64,000 nt of DNA from Chitinophagaceae bacterium (GTDB lineage: Bacteria; Bacteroidota; Bacteroidia; Chitinophagales; Chitinophagaceae), in contig SCVJ01000021.1 in the NCBI GenBank assembly GCA_004322425.1, positions 22,597 to 86,596 on the forward strand, read 5' to 3'. The notes under the pieces are model-generated. The model was given only the letters and a program-made list of their open reading frames with translations, searched no databases and was not told where the DNA came from. Below, piece by piece: positions 45,227 through 55,940 of this stretch. Both the position numbers and the translations under genes were made by a program. Each line of letters begins with the position of its first letter. Position 1 is the stretch's first letter.

Positions 45227-46366
45227 TTTAACTCCATTTGTGTCTGTTGAGTTACCGAGTAAGTTTAAATCAATTGAATTTTTACCGGCAATACCTTCAA
45301 TGGATCCCATCATATAATTAGAATTGAGCAATGCCTTTTCCAATTGTTTTTCTCTATTCTTCCAAAGTTTTTCCATAGCATTTCTTTCCGCTTCAATCGA
45401 TTGTTTCATATTGGAAAACACTTCCGCAACGGCTCTCCATTGTCTGGAAAATTCAGGGCTTGTCATATAATCATAAAGCAAATGCATTTTATCTCCTTTC
45501 CCTTCCTGCGATTTTGTAGCAGTAAAGAGTTTCAAAATTCCATCTCGAAGTAAATACGTAAGCGGTTTTACTTCGGCAAAGGAACAAATCCAAACGCCGT
45601 CTTTTTCTCCAAATTGTTTCATGTCGGCTGGAAAAGTTTGCGTAACTAATACCGCCACATCCGCATTTTGACTACGTCCGTTGGCTTTTAGTTTTTCAAT
45701 CCATTCTTTACTGAACTCTTTTGTTCGTTTGCTTTCAAAAATTATTTTACCACATTCTGCCGAAACATTATTGCGAACTACTTGAATGCAATCGGCTCCG
45801 CGAATTCCTTTTTCAATCGGATTAATTTGATCAAAGGGGAATGAGTTTCTCAACATTTCTTCCAAAGCAAGTTCTTGCACTTCTCCTTGGAGTTGCATGG
45901 AACCTTGTTCGGACTTGCGTTTCATTTCATCTACTAATTTTTTTTGATCTTCAATAAGTTTGTCCTTTTCTTTCAATCGTAGTTGATAGTCCGAATCTTT
46001 GATTGCAGATTTTTGTTCTTCGATCTTTCTTAATTCATCGGATAATAGCGATCGTTCAGTTTGAAGTTTATGCTGAACAATTAAATCAATTTCAGATTCT
46101 TTTGTATGTAAGGCTTGTTCTTTTCTTAAATAATCTACTTCTTTTTGTTGCGCTTGTTTTAGTTTTTCATCTTTTTCAAAATTCACTTGTTCTAATGATT
46201 TAAAGCGTGCTTCACTTTCGAGTAGTATTTCTTTTCGCATCTCTTTTTCCTTTTCTATTTTCCACTCTTTGGCTTTCAAATTCATCTCTTCTCGAACTTC
46301 ATTTTTGATAGAATCAGTAAGTTCAAACTCGTGTTGACAATTTGGACATTTAAGGAGGTTGGACAT
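45200..46366 (-). CDS. DUF2130 domain protein with coiled coil
   Basis: 388 aa. An N-terminal zinc-ribbon-like CPNCQHEFEL (residues 8-17), then a long charged coiled coil to about residue 165. The C-terminal DUF2130 core starts around MQLQGEVQELALEEMLRNSFPFD, with GADCIQVVRNN and GKIIFESKRTKEFSKEWIEKLK, which resembles a PD-(D/E)xK nuclease core. The family is found near restriction or DNA-processing genes, but the role is unproven. No signal peptide. Confidence 0.85.
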   Translation of the reverse strand: MSNLLKCPNCQHEFELTDSIKNEVREEMNLKAKEWKIEKEKEMRKEILLESEARFKSLEQVNFEKDEKLKQAQQKEVDYLRKEQALHTKESEIDLIVQHKLQTERSLLSDELRKIEEQKSAIKDSDYQLRLKEKDKLIEDQKKLVDEMKRKSEQGSMQLQGEVQELALEEMLRNSFPFDQINPIEKGIRGADCIQVVRNNVSAECGKIIFESKRTKEFSKEWIEKLKANGRSQNADVAVLVTQTFPADMKQFGEKDGVWICSFAEVKPLTYLLRDGILKLFTATKSQEGKGDKMHLLYDYMTSPEFSRQWRAVAEVFSNMKQSIEAERNAMEKLWKNREKQLEKALLNSNYMMGSIEGIAGKNSIDLNLLGNSTDTNGVKLSANPSQP

Positions 46367-46667
46367 TGAAATAATATTTCTACAAATTAAGAAGCTTTAG
46401 TGAGGAATGAAAAATAAATAGTAAAAGTTTGAATTTTTCTTCCTATCTTTTGGATGAAGGGAAGTTCTTTCAATACAGAATGGGTGTTTTAACAGTGATA
46501 CTGTTTGAAAAGTATAAGGTTAAATTTTATTGTTCGTGATTTGATTAACTGAAAATTACTTGAATTTAAAATAGTTTACTTTGTACTGCTGGTCAGCTTT
46601 TGAAGATTTTTTCAAAAAATATTATTGTTCGTAAAAGCACTTTTTCTTAACAGTTAAAATAATTGAA
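46367..46667. other. 301-nt spacer before the signalling region, no confident gene
   Basis: AT-rich, with no open frame above background. It contains two copies of ATTGTTCGT at 46529-46537 and 46624-46632. A third TTGTTCGT lies at 53571-53578, upstream of the second glycosyltransferase. No exact TAnnTTTG box was found. Confidence 0.5.
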
Positions 46668-46973
46668 ATGAAAAATTCCTTCTTCAAATTAAAAGCTTCT
46701 AAAAATAGCTTTACGATAATTGACCTTCAGTCGATTTTATTCAACTTCCTTCTTCTCCATAGTAAAAATATTGTTAAAATTACTGTAATGTCGTTGGCAA
46801 AATCGAATGCCAATTCAGTAATTATTCAGATGTTTCCCAATTTACTTTTAAGCAATCTCCAATTTAGTAGTAGAGGAATTATTAATTCTATTAATTCCGC
46901 AAACAATTTATTTGATAAAATTGGAAAGTTTGGCTTGGTTATTTTCAATGAAAAAAAGAATTATGTAATATAA
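46668..46973 (+). CDS. Hypothetical short protein upstream of the hybrid kinase
   Basis: 101 aa with ATG start, ending 10 nt before the hybrid kinase. Composition is Asn/Ser/Leu rich with no recognisable domain and no signal peptide. It may be a real first gene of the signalling operon or simply an open frame in AT-rich sequence. The reverse frame across its end belongs to no gene either. Confidence 0.35.
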   Translation: MKNSFFKLKASKNSFTIIDLQSILFNFLLLHSKNIVKITVMSLAKSNANSVIIQMFPNLLLSNLQFSSRGIINSINSANNLFDKIGKFGLVIFNEKKNYVI

Positions 46974-46983
46974 ATGAAATGAT

Positions 46984-48595
<1,612 letters not shown>

Positions 48596-48603
<8 letters not shown>

Positions 48604-48952
48604 CCAACACATCGACTTAAGTTTTTTAAGTGAGTCCGTACACGGGAAAAAACATTTAGTAAAAGAAATGTTAGATATTTTTTTAAAAGAATTGCCGGAT
48701 GGAATATTGAATTTGGAAGATGCCATTGCTAAAAAAGATTATGAAACGGTAAAACAAGTGGCCCATCGAATGACATCGTCTGTGTCCATATTGGGGATAC
48801 AGGATATGCGATCGCTATTATTGGAAATACAAGCAACAACCAAAACAAACCTACAAAGTGATGCCATTGAAGGTCAAATTAAAAAACTGAGAGGAATGGC
48901 AAAAGCTGTTATAGAGGAAATAAAATATGAAAATGAAAAATTGATTTCTTAA
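48596..48952 (+). CDS. HPt phosphotransfer protein
   Basis: 118 aa four-helix bundle. Acceptor H57 sits in VAHRMTSSVSILG, the HPt signature (H-x-M/L-K/T-SS). It overlaps the hybrid kinase frame by 8 nt, so it is translated with it. It should relay phosphate from D461 of that kinase to a receiver such as those at 48971 or 49575. Confidence 0.9.
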
Positions 48953-48970
48953 TTTTTAAAATGTAATACT

Positions 48971-49342
48971 ATGGGAACTGAAAAAAAAATATTATTAGCA
49001 GAGGACGACAACCTTTTAAGAAAAAGTGTTGCTCTATTTTTATCCGGAGTTGGATTTAAAGTAACGCAAGCGGCTAATGGAAGAGAAGCAACGTATTCAG
49101 TTCAAAACGATTGGTTCGATTTAATTATAACGGATTTGAATATGCCGTACTCGGGTGGATTGGAGTTGATTCAGTTAGTACATAATGATCTTCGCCAAAA
49201 AACCCCCGTAATAGTACTTACCGTATCTGGCATTGAAAGTGTGGAGTTGGATTCGTTATCGATTGGTGCCGATGACTTTATTACAAAACCTTTTAGTTTG
49301 TCCGTTTTGAAAGCAAGGGTTGATAGGGTTTTGTATGGATAA
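48971..49342 (+). CDS. Single-domain response regulator (CheY-like)
   Basis: 123 aa. Acidic pocket LLAEDDN, phospho-acceptor D55 (LIITDLNMPYSGG), conserved Thr in LTVSG and Lys in FITKPFSLSVL. No output domain. It lies 18 nt after the HPt gene and is the nearest target of that relay. It is about 60% like the second receiver at 49575, judged by eye. Confidence 0.93.
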   Translation: MGTEKKILLAEDDNLLRKSVALFLSGVGFKVTQAANGREATYSVQNDWFDLIITDLNMPYSGGLELIQLVHNDLRQKTPVIVLTVSGIESVELDSLSIGADDFITKPFSLSVLKARVDRVLYG

Positions 49343-49495
49343 AAAATAGAAAGGGGTAGTTTGATGTACAAAAGATTCAAACGGAAAATATCCTAAAACA
49401 ATAGAGGCAGAGAATAGTGAAGTTGCAATTTTTGAAAGTAAAAAGGAATGACTAAAATTGAATAACAGAAAACAAAATTATGCAACAATTAAAAA

Positions 49496-49503
49496 TAAAT
49501 TTG
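49496..49503 (+). promoter_or_regulatory. -7 box upstream of the second receiver gene
   Basis: TAAATTTG is an exact TAnnTTTG match, 71 nt before the ATG at 49575. It may separate the kinase-relay unit from the receiver-export-synthase unit. Confidence 0.35.
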
Positions 49504-49574
49504 TTATTACGCAATTGAAGAGTTAACTTCCTATTGCGAAGTTTTTAAGGGCCAAAAAAATTAATTAACAAATT

Positions 49575-49943
49575 ATGGACACAAATAAAAAAATTTTACT
49601 GGCGGAAGATGATACTTTACTACGAAAAGCAATTGCGCATTTTCTGACAGGCCATAATTTCACAGTCATACAAGCAGCCGATGGACACGAAGCCGAAGAT
49701 GCTGTAAAAACAGCCACTTTCGATTTAATTATTACCGATTTAAATATGCCATTCAAAGGTGGTATGGAAATTATTCAACTAGTACATAGCGAAATGAAAT
49801 TAAGCACGCCTATAATCGTATTAACAGTTTCAGGAGTTGAAAAAGTAGAATTGGAATCGTTGGCAAGTGGTGCTAGTGAATTTATTGCAAAGCCTTTTAG
49901 TTTGGCCATATTAAAAGCACGTATTGATAAATTATTGAAATAG
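49575..49943 (+). CDS. Single-domain response regulator (CheY-like), paralogue
   Basis: 122 aa. LLAEDDT pocket, D55 in LIITDLNMPFKGG, Thr in LTVSG and Lys in FIAKPFSLAIL. It starts a run of tightly spaced genes leading into the outer membrane protein and synthases (13 nt to the next gene), suggesting that its output acts on that machinery. Confidence 0.93.
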   Translation: MDTNKKILLAEDDTLLRKAIAHFLTGHNFTVIQAADGHEAEDAVKTATFDLIITDLNMPFKGGMEIIQLVHSEMKLSTPIIVLTVSGVEKVELESLASGASEFIAKPFSLAILKARIDKLLK

Positions 49944-49956
49944 AAAAAGAAAAAAA

Positions 49957-51186
49957 ATGAAAACAGGAAAACAAAATATACTACTACTAATTTGTTTTAC
50001 TATTTCACTCAATCTGACTTCACAAGAAATCAAACCAGATTCATTATGGAAAGCAGCACAGCAACAATCCGCTAGTAGCGATTTTGTTTCAGCCGTATTA
50101 ACATTACAAATTTTAACTAAAGAATTTCCTTATAATAATGACTACAAATTATTTTTAGGAAGAATATTTACTTGGCAGGGGAATTATAAATTTGCAGTCG
50201 ATATTATAACTCCAGTAGTTCAAGCAGATTCACTGTATGGTGAAGCTTACGAAGCTCTTGTTAATGCGCTGTTGGGAGCCGAAGACTATAATCAAGTAGT
50301 TATGTATTGCGATTTGGCACTATTGAAAATTGATGATAGTTCCACTTTTTTTACACTTAAAAAAGCAACAGCACTTATTAAACTCGGACAGAATAAAGAA
50401 GCAATGGTTGTACTTCAAAAAGTATTATCAGCCGATCAAAATAATAAAGAAGCATTGGCGCTGCGTACCCTCATTTTTCAAAGTAAAATAAACACCTTAT
50501 CCGTTTCTTATGAAAACACTTCTTATAGTGGAATAGGGTTAATGCCGCGGCATTTATCGTTCATCGAGTTTAAAAGAAGTTCTCCGAAGTTTACCGGCAT
50601 TCTTAGAATGAATTATATAAAAATGATTGGACAATCCGAACCTCAATTTGAAATTGATTTGTATCCTAAACTTTCAAAATCCAGTTATTTATATATTAGT
50701 TTGGGAATGGCCGAAGGAAGTAATGTACTTCCGCTCTTTAAAGGAAACTTTGAATTATATAAAACTTTTAATAAAGTAGAACTTTCCGTGGGTGGTAGGA
50801 TTATGGACTTTACAACCAAGCAGGTAAAAATGTTAACTGGGCAAATCAATGTGGCAATTAAAACTTGGGAAATTGGATATCGGCCTCTTTTTGTAACTAT
50901 CGAAAAAGGTTGGTACACCTCACATTCAATACAACTTAAAAAATCAAATGAAGTAAAAGAAAGGACTTTCCAAATGAATATTTATTCCGGCAGTCCCTAT
51001 AAAATATTTGATCTCGGCGAATTTACACAAGTCAATACATTGGGTTTTGGCCTACAATATCAGTTTAGAGTTAGTTCTTCTACTTTCTTGCGACCAGTAT
51101 TTACGTATGAGAGAGAAGAATACTTTCCAGGATTATTCCGTAACCGATTCTGTACGCAACTTATTTTTTCGAAACGATTTTATTAA
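49957..51186 (+). CDS. TPR / YaiO-family outer-membrane beta-barrel protein
   Basis: 409 aa: signal peptide (ILLLICFTISLNLTSQ), TPR-like helices at residues 25-180 (TLQILTKEFPYNNDYKLFLGRIFTWQGNY, ALLKIDDSS, VLSADQNNKEALAL), then a beta-barrel from about 190 ending in RFCTQLIFSKRFY with a terminal aromatic. The layout, TPR periplasmic part plus barrel, resembles a minimal PgaA polysaccharide exporter, though it is far shorter. Located upstream of two polysaccharide synthases, it may export or bind their product. Confidence 0.86.
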   Translation: MKTGKQNILLLICFTISLNLTSQEIKPDSLWKAAQQQSASSDFVSAVLTLQILTKEFPYNNDYKLFLGRIFTWQGNYKFAVDIITPVVQADSLYGEAYEALVNALLGAEDYNQVVMYCDLALLKIDDSSTFFTLKKATALIKLGQNKEAMVVLQKVLSADQNNKEALALRTLIFQSKINTLSVSYENTSYSGIGLMPRHLSFIEFKRSSPKFTGILRMNYIKMIGQSEPQFEIDLYPKLSKSSYLYISLGMAEGSNVLPLFKGNFELYKTFNKVELSVGGRIMDFTTKQVKMLTGQINVAIKTWEIGYRPLFVTIEKGWYTSHSIQLKKSNEVKERTFQMNIYSGSPYKIFDLGEFTQVNTLGFGLQYQFRVSSSTFLRPVFTYEREEYFPGLFRNRFCTQLIFSKRFY

Positions 51187-51203
51187 TATAAAAAAGTAAA
51201 ATT

Positions 51204-52034
51204 TTGTGGACCACATTTAAAAATTTAGGAGGACTCGAATTATTTCTAACCTCGGCAATTACATTGTACGTCTCTTTGGGTATAGTGGCTATCGTTTTGC
51301 TTTTTATAAGTCGTAGTAGCAGAAATTACAAAGAGAAGCTGGAAATTAAGTACACACCAGCCGTAGAAACCGTATTGTTCTCTTTATTGTTTTTTAATAA
51401 ATCATTGGAAGAAGTGCTAGCTCTCGAAGAATATAAATCCAATTACAAAAAGAAAACCTTTAAAAAGGTGTTATTGGCAAGTGCCTTTAAATTACATATA
51501 AATTATTCCGGCGATTTTAATGAAAAGTTGAATGAGTTTTATCGGAAAACAAAGTTGATTAATGTTTCTATGGCTAAATTCCATTCAGAAGATTGGGACC
51601 AGGTTTGTACAGGTATTCGAGAATTGACTCAGTTTAATGTACACGATATTGAACCTGAACTTCAAAAATATTTAATCACAAAAAGTACCAACACCATACT
51701 TCAATTGGAATCCATTTTAGGCCTGATTCGGTTAAGAGGTGTGGAAGGATTATCCATTTTACTTAATTATAAAAAACCGGTAAACGATTGGGTTCAAACA
51801 AATATTTTACATGCTATCCGGCATTCTGATAGAACTAATGTTCCTGATTTTTCAATTTTTTTAAAGTCTAAAAATGAATCGGTTGTTGTGCTCGGGTTGC
51901 GTTTAATTGCCATGTTTAATCAAGGCAAACACTCAGATTTGATCAACGAAATGTTTATGTTGAATGGTTTGGGAAGAGTCAAAAATCAAGCTGAGTTGAC
52001 ACTGGATAAATTGGCGAGCATCAATTTGGGGTAA
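51204..52034 (+). CDS. HEAT-repeat membrane-anchored protein
   Basis: 276 aa. One N-terminal membrane helix (residues 13-35), then soluble alpha-helical repeats from about residue 130 (QVCTGIRELTQFN, ESILGLIRLRGVEGL, VVVLGLRLIAMF) of HEAT/Armadillo type. The start must be TTG: no ATG exists before the helix and an in-frame stop lies just upstream. It sits between the outer-membrane protein and the first synthase, so it is likely part of the same inner-membrane complex, perhaps a regulatory scaffold. Confidence 0.8.
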   Translation: MWTTFKNLGGLELFLTSAITLYVSLGIVAIVLLFISRSSRNYKEKLEIKYTPAVETVLFSLLFFNKSLEEVLALEEYKSNYKKKTFKKVLLASAFKLHINYSGDFNEKLNEFYRKTKLINVSMAKFHSEDWDQVCTGIRELTQFNVHDIEPELQKYLITKSTNTILQLESILGLIRLRGVEGLSILLNYKKPVNDWVQTNILHAIRHSDRTNVPDFSIFLKSKNESVVVLGLRLIAMFNQGKHSDLINEMFMLNGLGRVKNQAELTLDKLASINLG

Positions 52035-52065
52035 AATTTTTTATGGGGGTCTAAAAATAACAGAT

Positions 52066-53487
52066 ATGGGTTACGAATTTTTTTTATCAAACTTTAATCA
52101 ATTTGTTTTGATTCTCACCTTGGTGGTGATGGCTTCTTATTTTATTTTGGCTTCAATTTCTGCTAGAACGATGTCGCATTATTTAAAAGAAAATTCCTTT
52201 GTTGACTATGATGTTATTTTGTCTTCCGATATAGCACCTCGTATTTCCATCATCGCACCTGCGTTTAATGAATCGCTGACTGTTGTAGACAGTGTTCGAT
52301 CTTTATTAACGCTTCAGTATAATCATTTTGAAGTAGTGGTTGTTAATGATGGTAGTACCGATGATACCTTCCAATTACTTCAGGAAGCTTATCAGTTAAA
52401 GCGTATAGAGTATAAAATTGACAAAGTATTTGAAACAGAACCCATATTAAGTGCTTATCGATCTACCAATACGGCGTATAATAAATTACTAGTAGTTAAT
52501 AAAGAAAATGGTCGTAAGGCCGACGCAGCCAATGTGGGAATAATGTTTGCTGCTAATCCCTACATTCTTGTTGTGGATGTGGATGGTATTTTAAGTAAAG
52601 ATGCATTACAAATATTAGCCAAACCATTTTTGGAAAAATCCGAAGACCGAAGAGTTATTGCTACAGGAGGAGTACTTCGTATTGCAAATTCTTGTGTAGT
52701 AAGAGGAGGTCGTATTGTAGAAGTTAATCCTCCTGATGGTTTTTTACCCCGCATGCAAACCATTGAATATTTACGTGCCTTTTTATTGGGGCGTATGGCT
52801 TGGTTCAAGCTAGATGGATTACTTATTATTAGCGGCGCCTTTGGATTGTTTGAAAAAGAAATCGCAATTAAAGCAGGTGGTTACAATAGAAAAACGGTGG
52901 GAGAAGATATGGAAATTGTAGTAAGAATGCGGAGATATATGCTCGAGCAAAAACAAAAATATCAGGTTACATTTCTTCCTAATCCACTTTGTTGGACTTT
53001 AGCTCCCGAAACGTTCAAAGCATTGGGTAACCAACGAAGAAGGTGGACAAGAGGTACTATGGAAACATTATGGTTACATCGTAAAATGTTTTTCCGTCCT
53101 CGGTATAAATTGTTGGGAATGTTGAGTATGCCTTATTGGGGCTTTTTGGAATACCTAAGTCCTCTTATTGAATTTTTAGGTATTTTAATAACTATTTCGT
53201 TGTTAGTTTTAGGATTGCTCAACTTAAAGTTTGTACTACTGTTTCTTCTGTTTGCTTATTCTTTTGCTGTACTGTATTCTGTAATTACATTACTTACGGA
53301 AGAATACACCTATCATCTATACAAGAAAAACAGCGATTTTAGAAAACTTTTGTTTGTAGCTTTTATTGATCCAATCTACTTCCATCTTTTTATTGTGTAT
53401 TCCGCCATTCGGGGTAATATTGAAAAAATAAGAGGATATTCAAGTTGGGGCGTCATGGAAAAAAAAGGATTTACAAGGGCAAGTTAA
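52066..53487 (+). CDS. Membrane family-2 glycosyltransferase, copy 1 (PgaC/IcaA-like)
   Basis: 473 aa processive GT2 synthase. One N-terminal helix (14-34) and about four C-terminal helices from 345. Motifs: ND at 94-95 (VVNDGST), DVD at 171-173, ED at 280-281 (TVGEDMEIVVRM) and QRRRW at 323-327. This fits beta-1,6-GlcNAc or related polysaccharide synthases. The usual NGGKADALN segment reads NGRKADAAN (residues 148-156), a change that may alter substrate or activity. No PilZ domain. It follows the HEAT gene by 31 nt. Confidence 0.92.
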   Translation: MGYEFFLSNFNQFVLILTLVVMASYFILASISARTMSHYLKENSFVDYDVILSSDIAPRISIIAPAFNESLTVVDSVRSLLTLQYNHFEVVVVNDGSTDDTFQLLQEAYQLKRIEYKIDKVFETEPILSAYRSTNTAYNKLLVVNKENGRKADAANVGIMFAANPYILVVDVDGILSKDALQILAKPFLEKSEDRRVIATGGVLRIANSCVVRGGRIVEVNPPDGFLPRMQTIEYLRAFLLGRMAWFKLDGLLIISGAFGLFEKEIAIKAGGYNRKTVGEDMEIVVRMRRYMLEQKQKYQVTFLPNPLCWTLAPETFKALGNQRRRWTRGTMETLWLHRKMFFRPRYKLLGMLSMPYWGFLEYLSPLIEFLGILITISLLVLGLLNLKFVLLFLLFAYSFAVLYSVITLLTEEYTYHLYKKNSDFRKLLFVAFIDPIYFHLFIVYSAIRGNIEKIRGYSSWGVMEKKGFTRAS

Positions 53488-53494
53488 AAAAGTC

Positions 53495-53519
53495 AAGGGC
53501 ATTAATTAATTCCCTTTTT
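53495..53519 (+). terminator. Possible weak terminator after glycosyltransferase copy 1
   Basis: AGGGCATTAA pairs with TTAATTCCCT (one mismatch) and is followed by TTTTT. The stem is AT-rich and weak. Confidence 0.4.
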
Positions 53520-53775
53520 CCGGCATCATAGTTTTTTCTCAACTAAATTTTATAATGAATTGAAAGACGTTTGTTCGTATCTTAGATTGCAGTATTCTAG
53601 AAGCCAAAACTAAAACATGCTATCACCTTCCTCCTTATACACTAAAAAGTAGTAGCTATTTCAATTTGTCAACCAATAAGTTGATAGAGGATTAATGGCA
53701 GGTTTAGTTGACTTGGAATAAATTAGCGAACAACAATCTGCAAAAAGATTTTTTTGAATACTAATACTAACAGCT

Positions 53776-55218
53776 ATGACTCTTGATAGTTTTATAGTAA
53801 ATTTCAATCAGTTTATTTTTATTTTCTCCACTGTGGTGATGTGTGCCTATTTAATATTGGCAATAATTTCGGTGCAATCGTTAACCGTTTATTTAAAAGA
53901 AAATTCTTTTGTTGATTACGAGGTTGTTTTATCGTCCGATTTAGCACCTCGTATTACCATTTTAGCACCCGCTTATAATGAAGCCAGAACCATTGTAGAA
54001 AATGTACGATCGTTATTAACGCTCCAATACAATCATTATGAAGTGGTGGTTATTAATGATGGCGGCAATGATCATTCAATTGAGCTACTCTGTCAAGCTT
54101 ATCAATTAGAGGAAGTAAAATTTAATATTGACAAGGTATTTCAAACAGAAAAGATTGTGGCTGCTTACAGATCTACCAATACAGCATTTAAAAAATTGCT
54201 CGTTATTGATAAAAAAAATGGTGGTAAAGCAGACGCTCTCAATGTGGGAATTATGTTTGCTTCCCATCCTTACATTCTTTGTGTGGATGTGGATTGTATT
54301 TTAAGTAAAGATGCGCTACTTGTATTAGCCAAACCGTTTTTAGAAAAATCAGAAACTCGAATAATAGCCACTGGCGGTGTAGTACGTGTTGCTAATTCCT
54401 GCGAAATAAAAGGAGGATCTTTAGTTGAAATTAAACCACCCAAAAAATTGCTACCGCGTACTCAGATAATAGAATATTTGCGTGCTTTTTTATTGGGGCG
54501 AATGGCTTGGTACAAATTGGATGGCTTACTTATTATTAGCGGTGCTTTTGGAATGTTCGATAAAGAAATTGCCATAAAAGCCGGTGGATATAATAGAAAA
54601 ACGGTGGGAGAAGATATGGAACTGGTAGTTCGAATGAGGAGATATATGATTGAACACAAGCAAAAATATCAAGTTACATATTTGCCCAATCCATTATGCT
54701 GGACAGAAGTTCCTGAAACATTTAAAACGCTCGGCAATCAACGAAGAAGATGGACACGAGGTACGATGGAAACTTTATGGACTCACCGTAAAATGTTTTT
54801 TAACCCGCGGTATAAATTGTTGGGTATGTTAAGCATTCCGTATTGGGTATTTTTAGAATACCTAACTCCATTAATAGAACTGCTGGGTATTTTACTCACC
54901 ATTATTTTTATAATGCTCGGCATTATCAGTATTAAATATATTGGATTTTTTATTTTATTTGCCTATGGCTATGCTGTTTTGTTTTCAATTTTAGCCTTGT
55001 TAACGGAAGAATATACTTTTCACCAATACAAAAAATTCAGCCATTTTAGAAAGTTATTGGTGGCGGCTTTTATTGAACCTGTTTACACCCATTTTTATTT
55101 ATTGTATGCTGCCTTTATGGGTAATATCGAAGAAATACAAGGTGTAAAAGTTTGGGGCGAAATGAAAAGAGAAGGATTTGCAAATGTAAAAAAGGCAAAT
55201 TATTCCAATGTAAAATAA
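53776..55218 (+). CDS. Membrane family-2 glycosyltransferase, copy 2 (PgaC/IcaA-like)
   Basis: 480 aa, a close paralogue of copy 1 along its length with the same helix layout. Motifs: ND (VVINDGG, 94-95), NGGKADALNVG (the canonical form, 148-158), DVDC (171-174), GED (278-280) and QRRRW (322-326). The ~290-nt gap before it carries no gene, so it may have its own promoter and be differently expressed. Substrate unknown; the GlcNAc type is most likely. Confidence 0.92.
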   Translation: MTLDSFIVNFNQFIFIFSTVVMCAYLILAIISVQSLTVYLKENSFVDYEVVLSSDLAPRITILAPAYNEARTIVENVRSLLTLQYNHYEVVVINDGGNDHSIELLCQAYQLEEVKFNIDKVFQTEKIVAAYRSTNTAFKKLLVIDKKNGGKADALNVGIMFASHPYILCVDVDCILSKDALLVLAKPFLEKSETRIIATGGVVRVANSCEIKGGSLVEIKPPKKLLPRTQIIEYLRAFLLGRMAWYKLDGLLIISGAFGMFDKEIAIKAGGYNRKTVGEDMELVVRMRRYMIEHKQKYQVTYLPNPLCWTEVPETFKTLGNQRRRWTRGTMETLWTHRKMFFNPRYKLLGMLSIPYWVFLEYLTPLIELLGILLTIIFIMLGIISIKYIGFFILFAYGYAVLFSILALLTEEYTFHQYKKFSHFRKLLVAAFIEPVYTHFYLLYAAFMGNIEEIQGVKVWGEMKREGFANVKKANYSNVK

Positions 55219-55263
55219 AGGCAGTAATATTTTTTGTACTCCAAATTCACAAAGCGAAACAAA

Positions 55264-55271
55264 TACATTTG
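55264..55271 (+). promoter_or_regulatory. -7 box for the poly-HAMP gene
   Basis: TACATTTG matches TAnnTTTG, 40 nt before the ATG at 55312. Confidence 0.35.
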
Positions 55272-55311
55272 TTTAGTACCTTTAGCAAAGCATCATCCAA
55301 TCCCATTATTA

Positions 55312-55884
55312 ATGTCACAAACTAGTACTGGTACAAAAAAAATTTTGCAATCATTGCAATCTATTAAGGATGGAAATTTTTCCTTTCGGCTTCCCACGGA
55401 TTGGGAAGGAGATGACAGGCAAATTGCACTTTGTTTAAATCAAATTTTGGAACAACTGTCTTTTTTTACAACGGAAGTAATAAGAGTAACTTCTTCGCCA
55501 GATACATACGGAATAGTTGGAACTTCTTTAGAAGCGAAAGAGTTTAAAGGTGGCGAATGGGAAAGGATGGCTACGAGTATAAATGCTATGGCGCACAATA
55601 TTACCTTACGGGTACGCGAACTAAATAATGTGAGTGAAGCCGCCTTGCAAGGAAATTTTTCCAAAAAAATAGAAATGAAAGCCAATGGAGAAATTTTAGA
55701 ATTGAAAAATCGCTTGCAGCAAGTATTTGATCAAATGAATATGCTAACCGATGCGCATGCAAGTGCCGAAAAAGATCATAAGCAGAAAATTGAAGAACTT
55801 CAAAAATTTAAAGAATTAACAATTGACCGAGAACTTAAAATGATTGAATTGAAAAAAGAAATAGCAAAACTTAAAAATGTTTAA
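55312..55884 (+). CDS. Soluble poly-HAMP coiled-coil protein
   Basis: 190 aa from ATG 55312; no signal peptide or membrane helix. Three HAMP-like units are visible: ILQSLQSIKDGNFSFRLP (near 11-55), FKGGEWERMATSINAMAHN (near 55-110) and ALQGNFSKKIEMKANGEILELKN (near 110-150). The last closely resembles the repeat unit of poly-HAMP group III kinases (NGDLSKK...GEILELKN). The C-terminal 45 residues form a charged coiled coil. There is no kinase domain, so it may act in trans with the kinases encoded after it. Confidence 0.78.
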   Translation: MSQTSTGTKKILQSLQSIKDGNFSFRLPTDWEGDDRQIALCLNQILEQLSFFTTEVIRVTSSPDTYGIVGTSLEAKEFKGGEWERMATSINAMAHNITLRVRELNNVSEAALQGNFSKKIEMKANGEILELKNRLQQVFDQMNMLTDAHASAEKDHKQKIEELQKFKELTIDRELKMIELKKEIAKLKNV

Positions 55885-55940
55885 TACAAACTAATTAATG
55901 AAAACCTGAACAATTAATTAACACAAATAAAAAACAACTT

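Noticed and set aside
53488..53775. The 288-nt gap between the two synthases as a possible insertion-sequence remnant
   Set aside because: No terminal inverted repeats, target duplication or transposase-like translation was seen; only a weak hairpin and a short motif.
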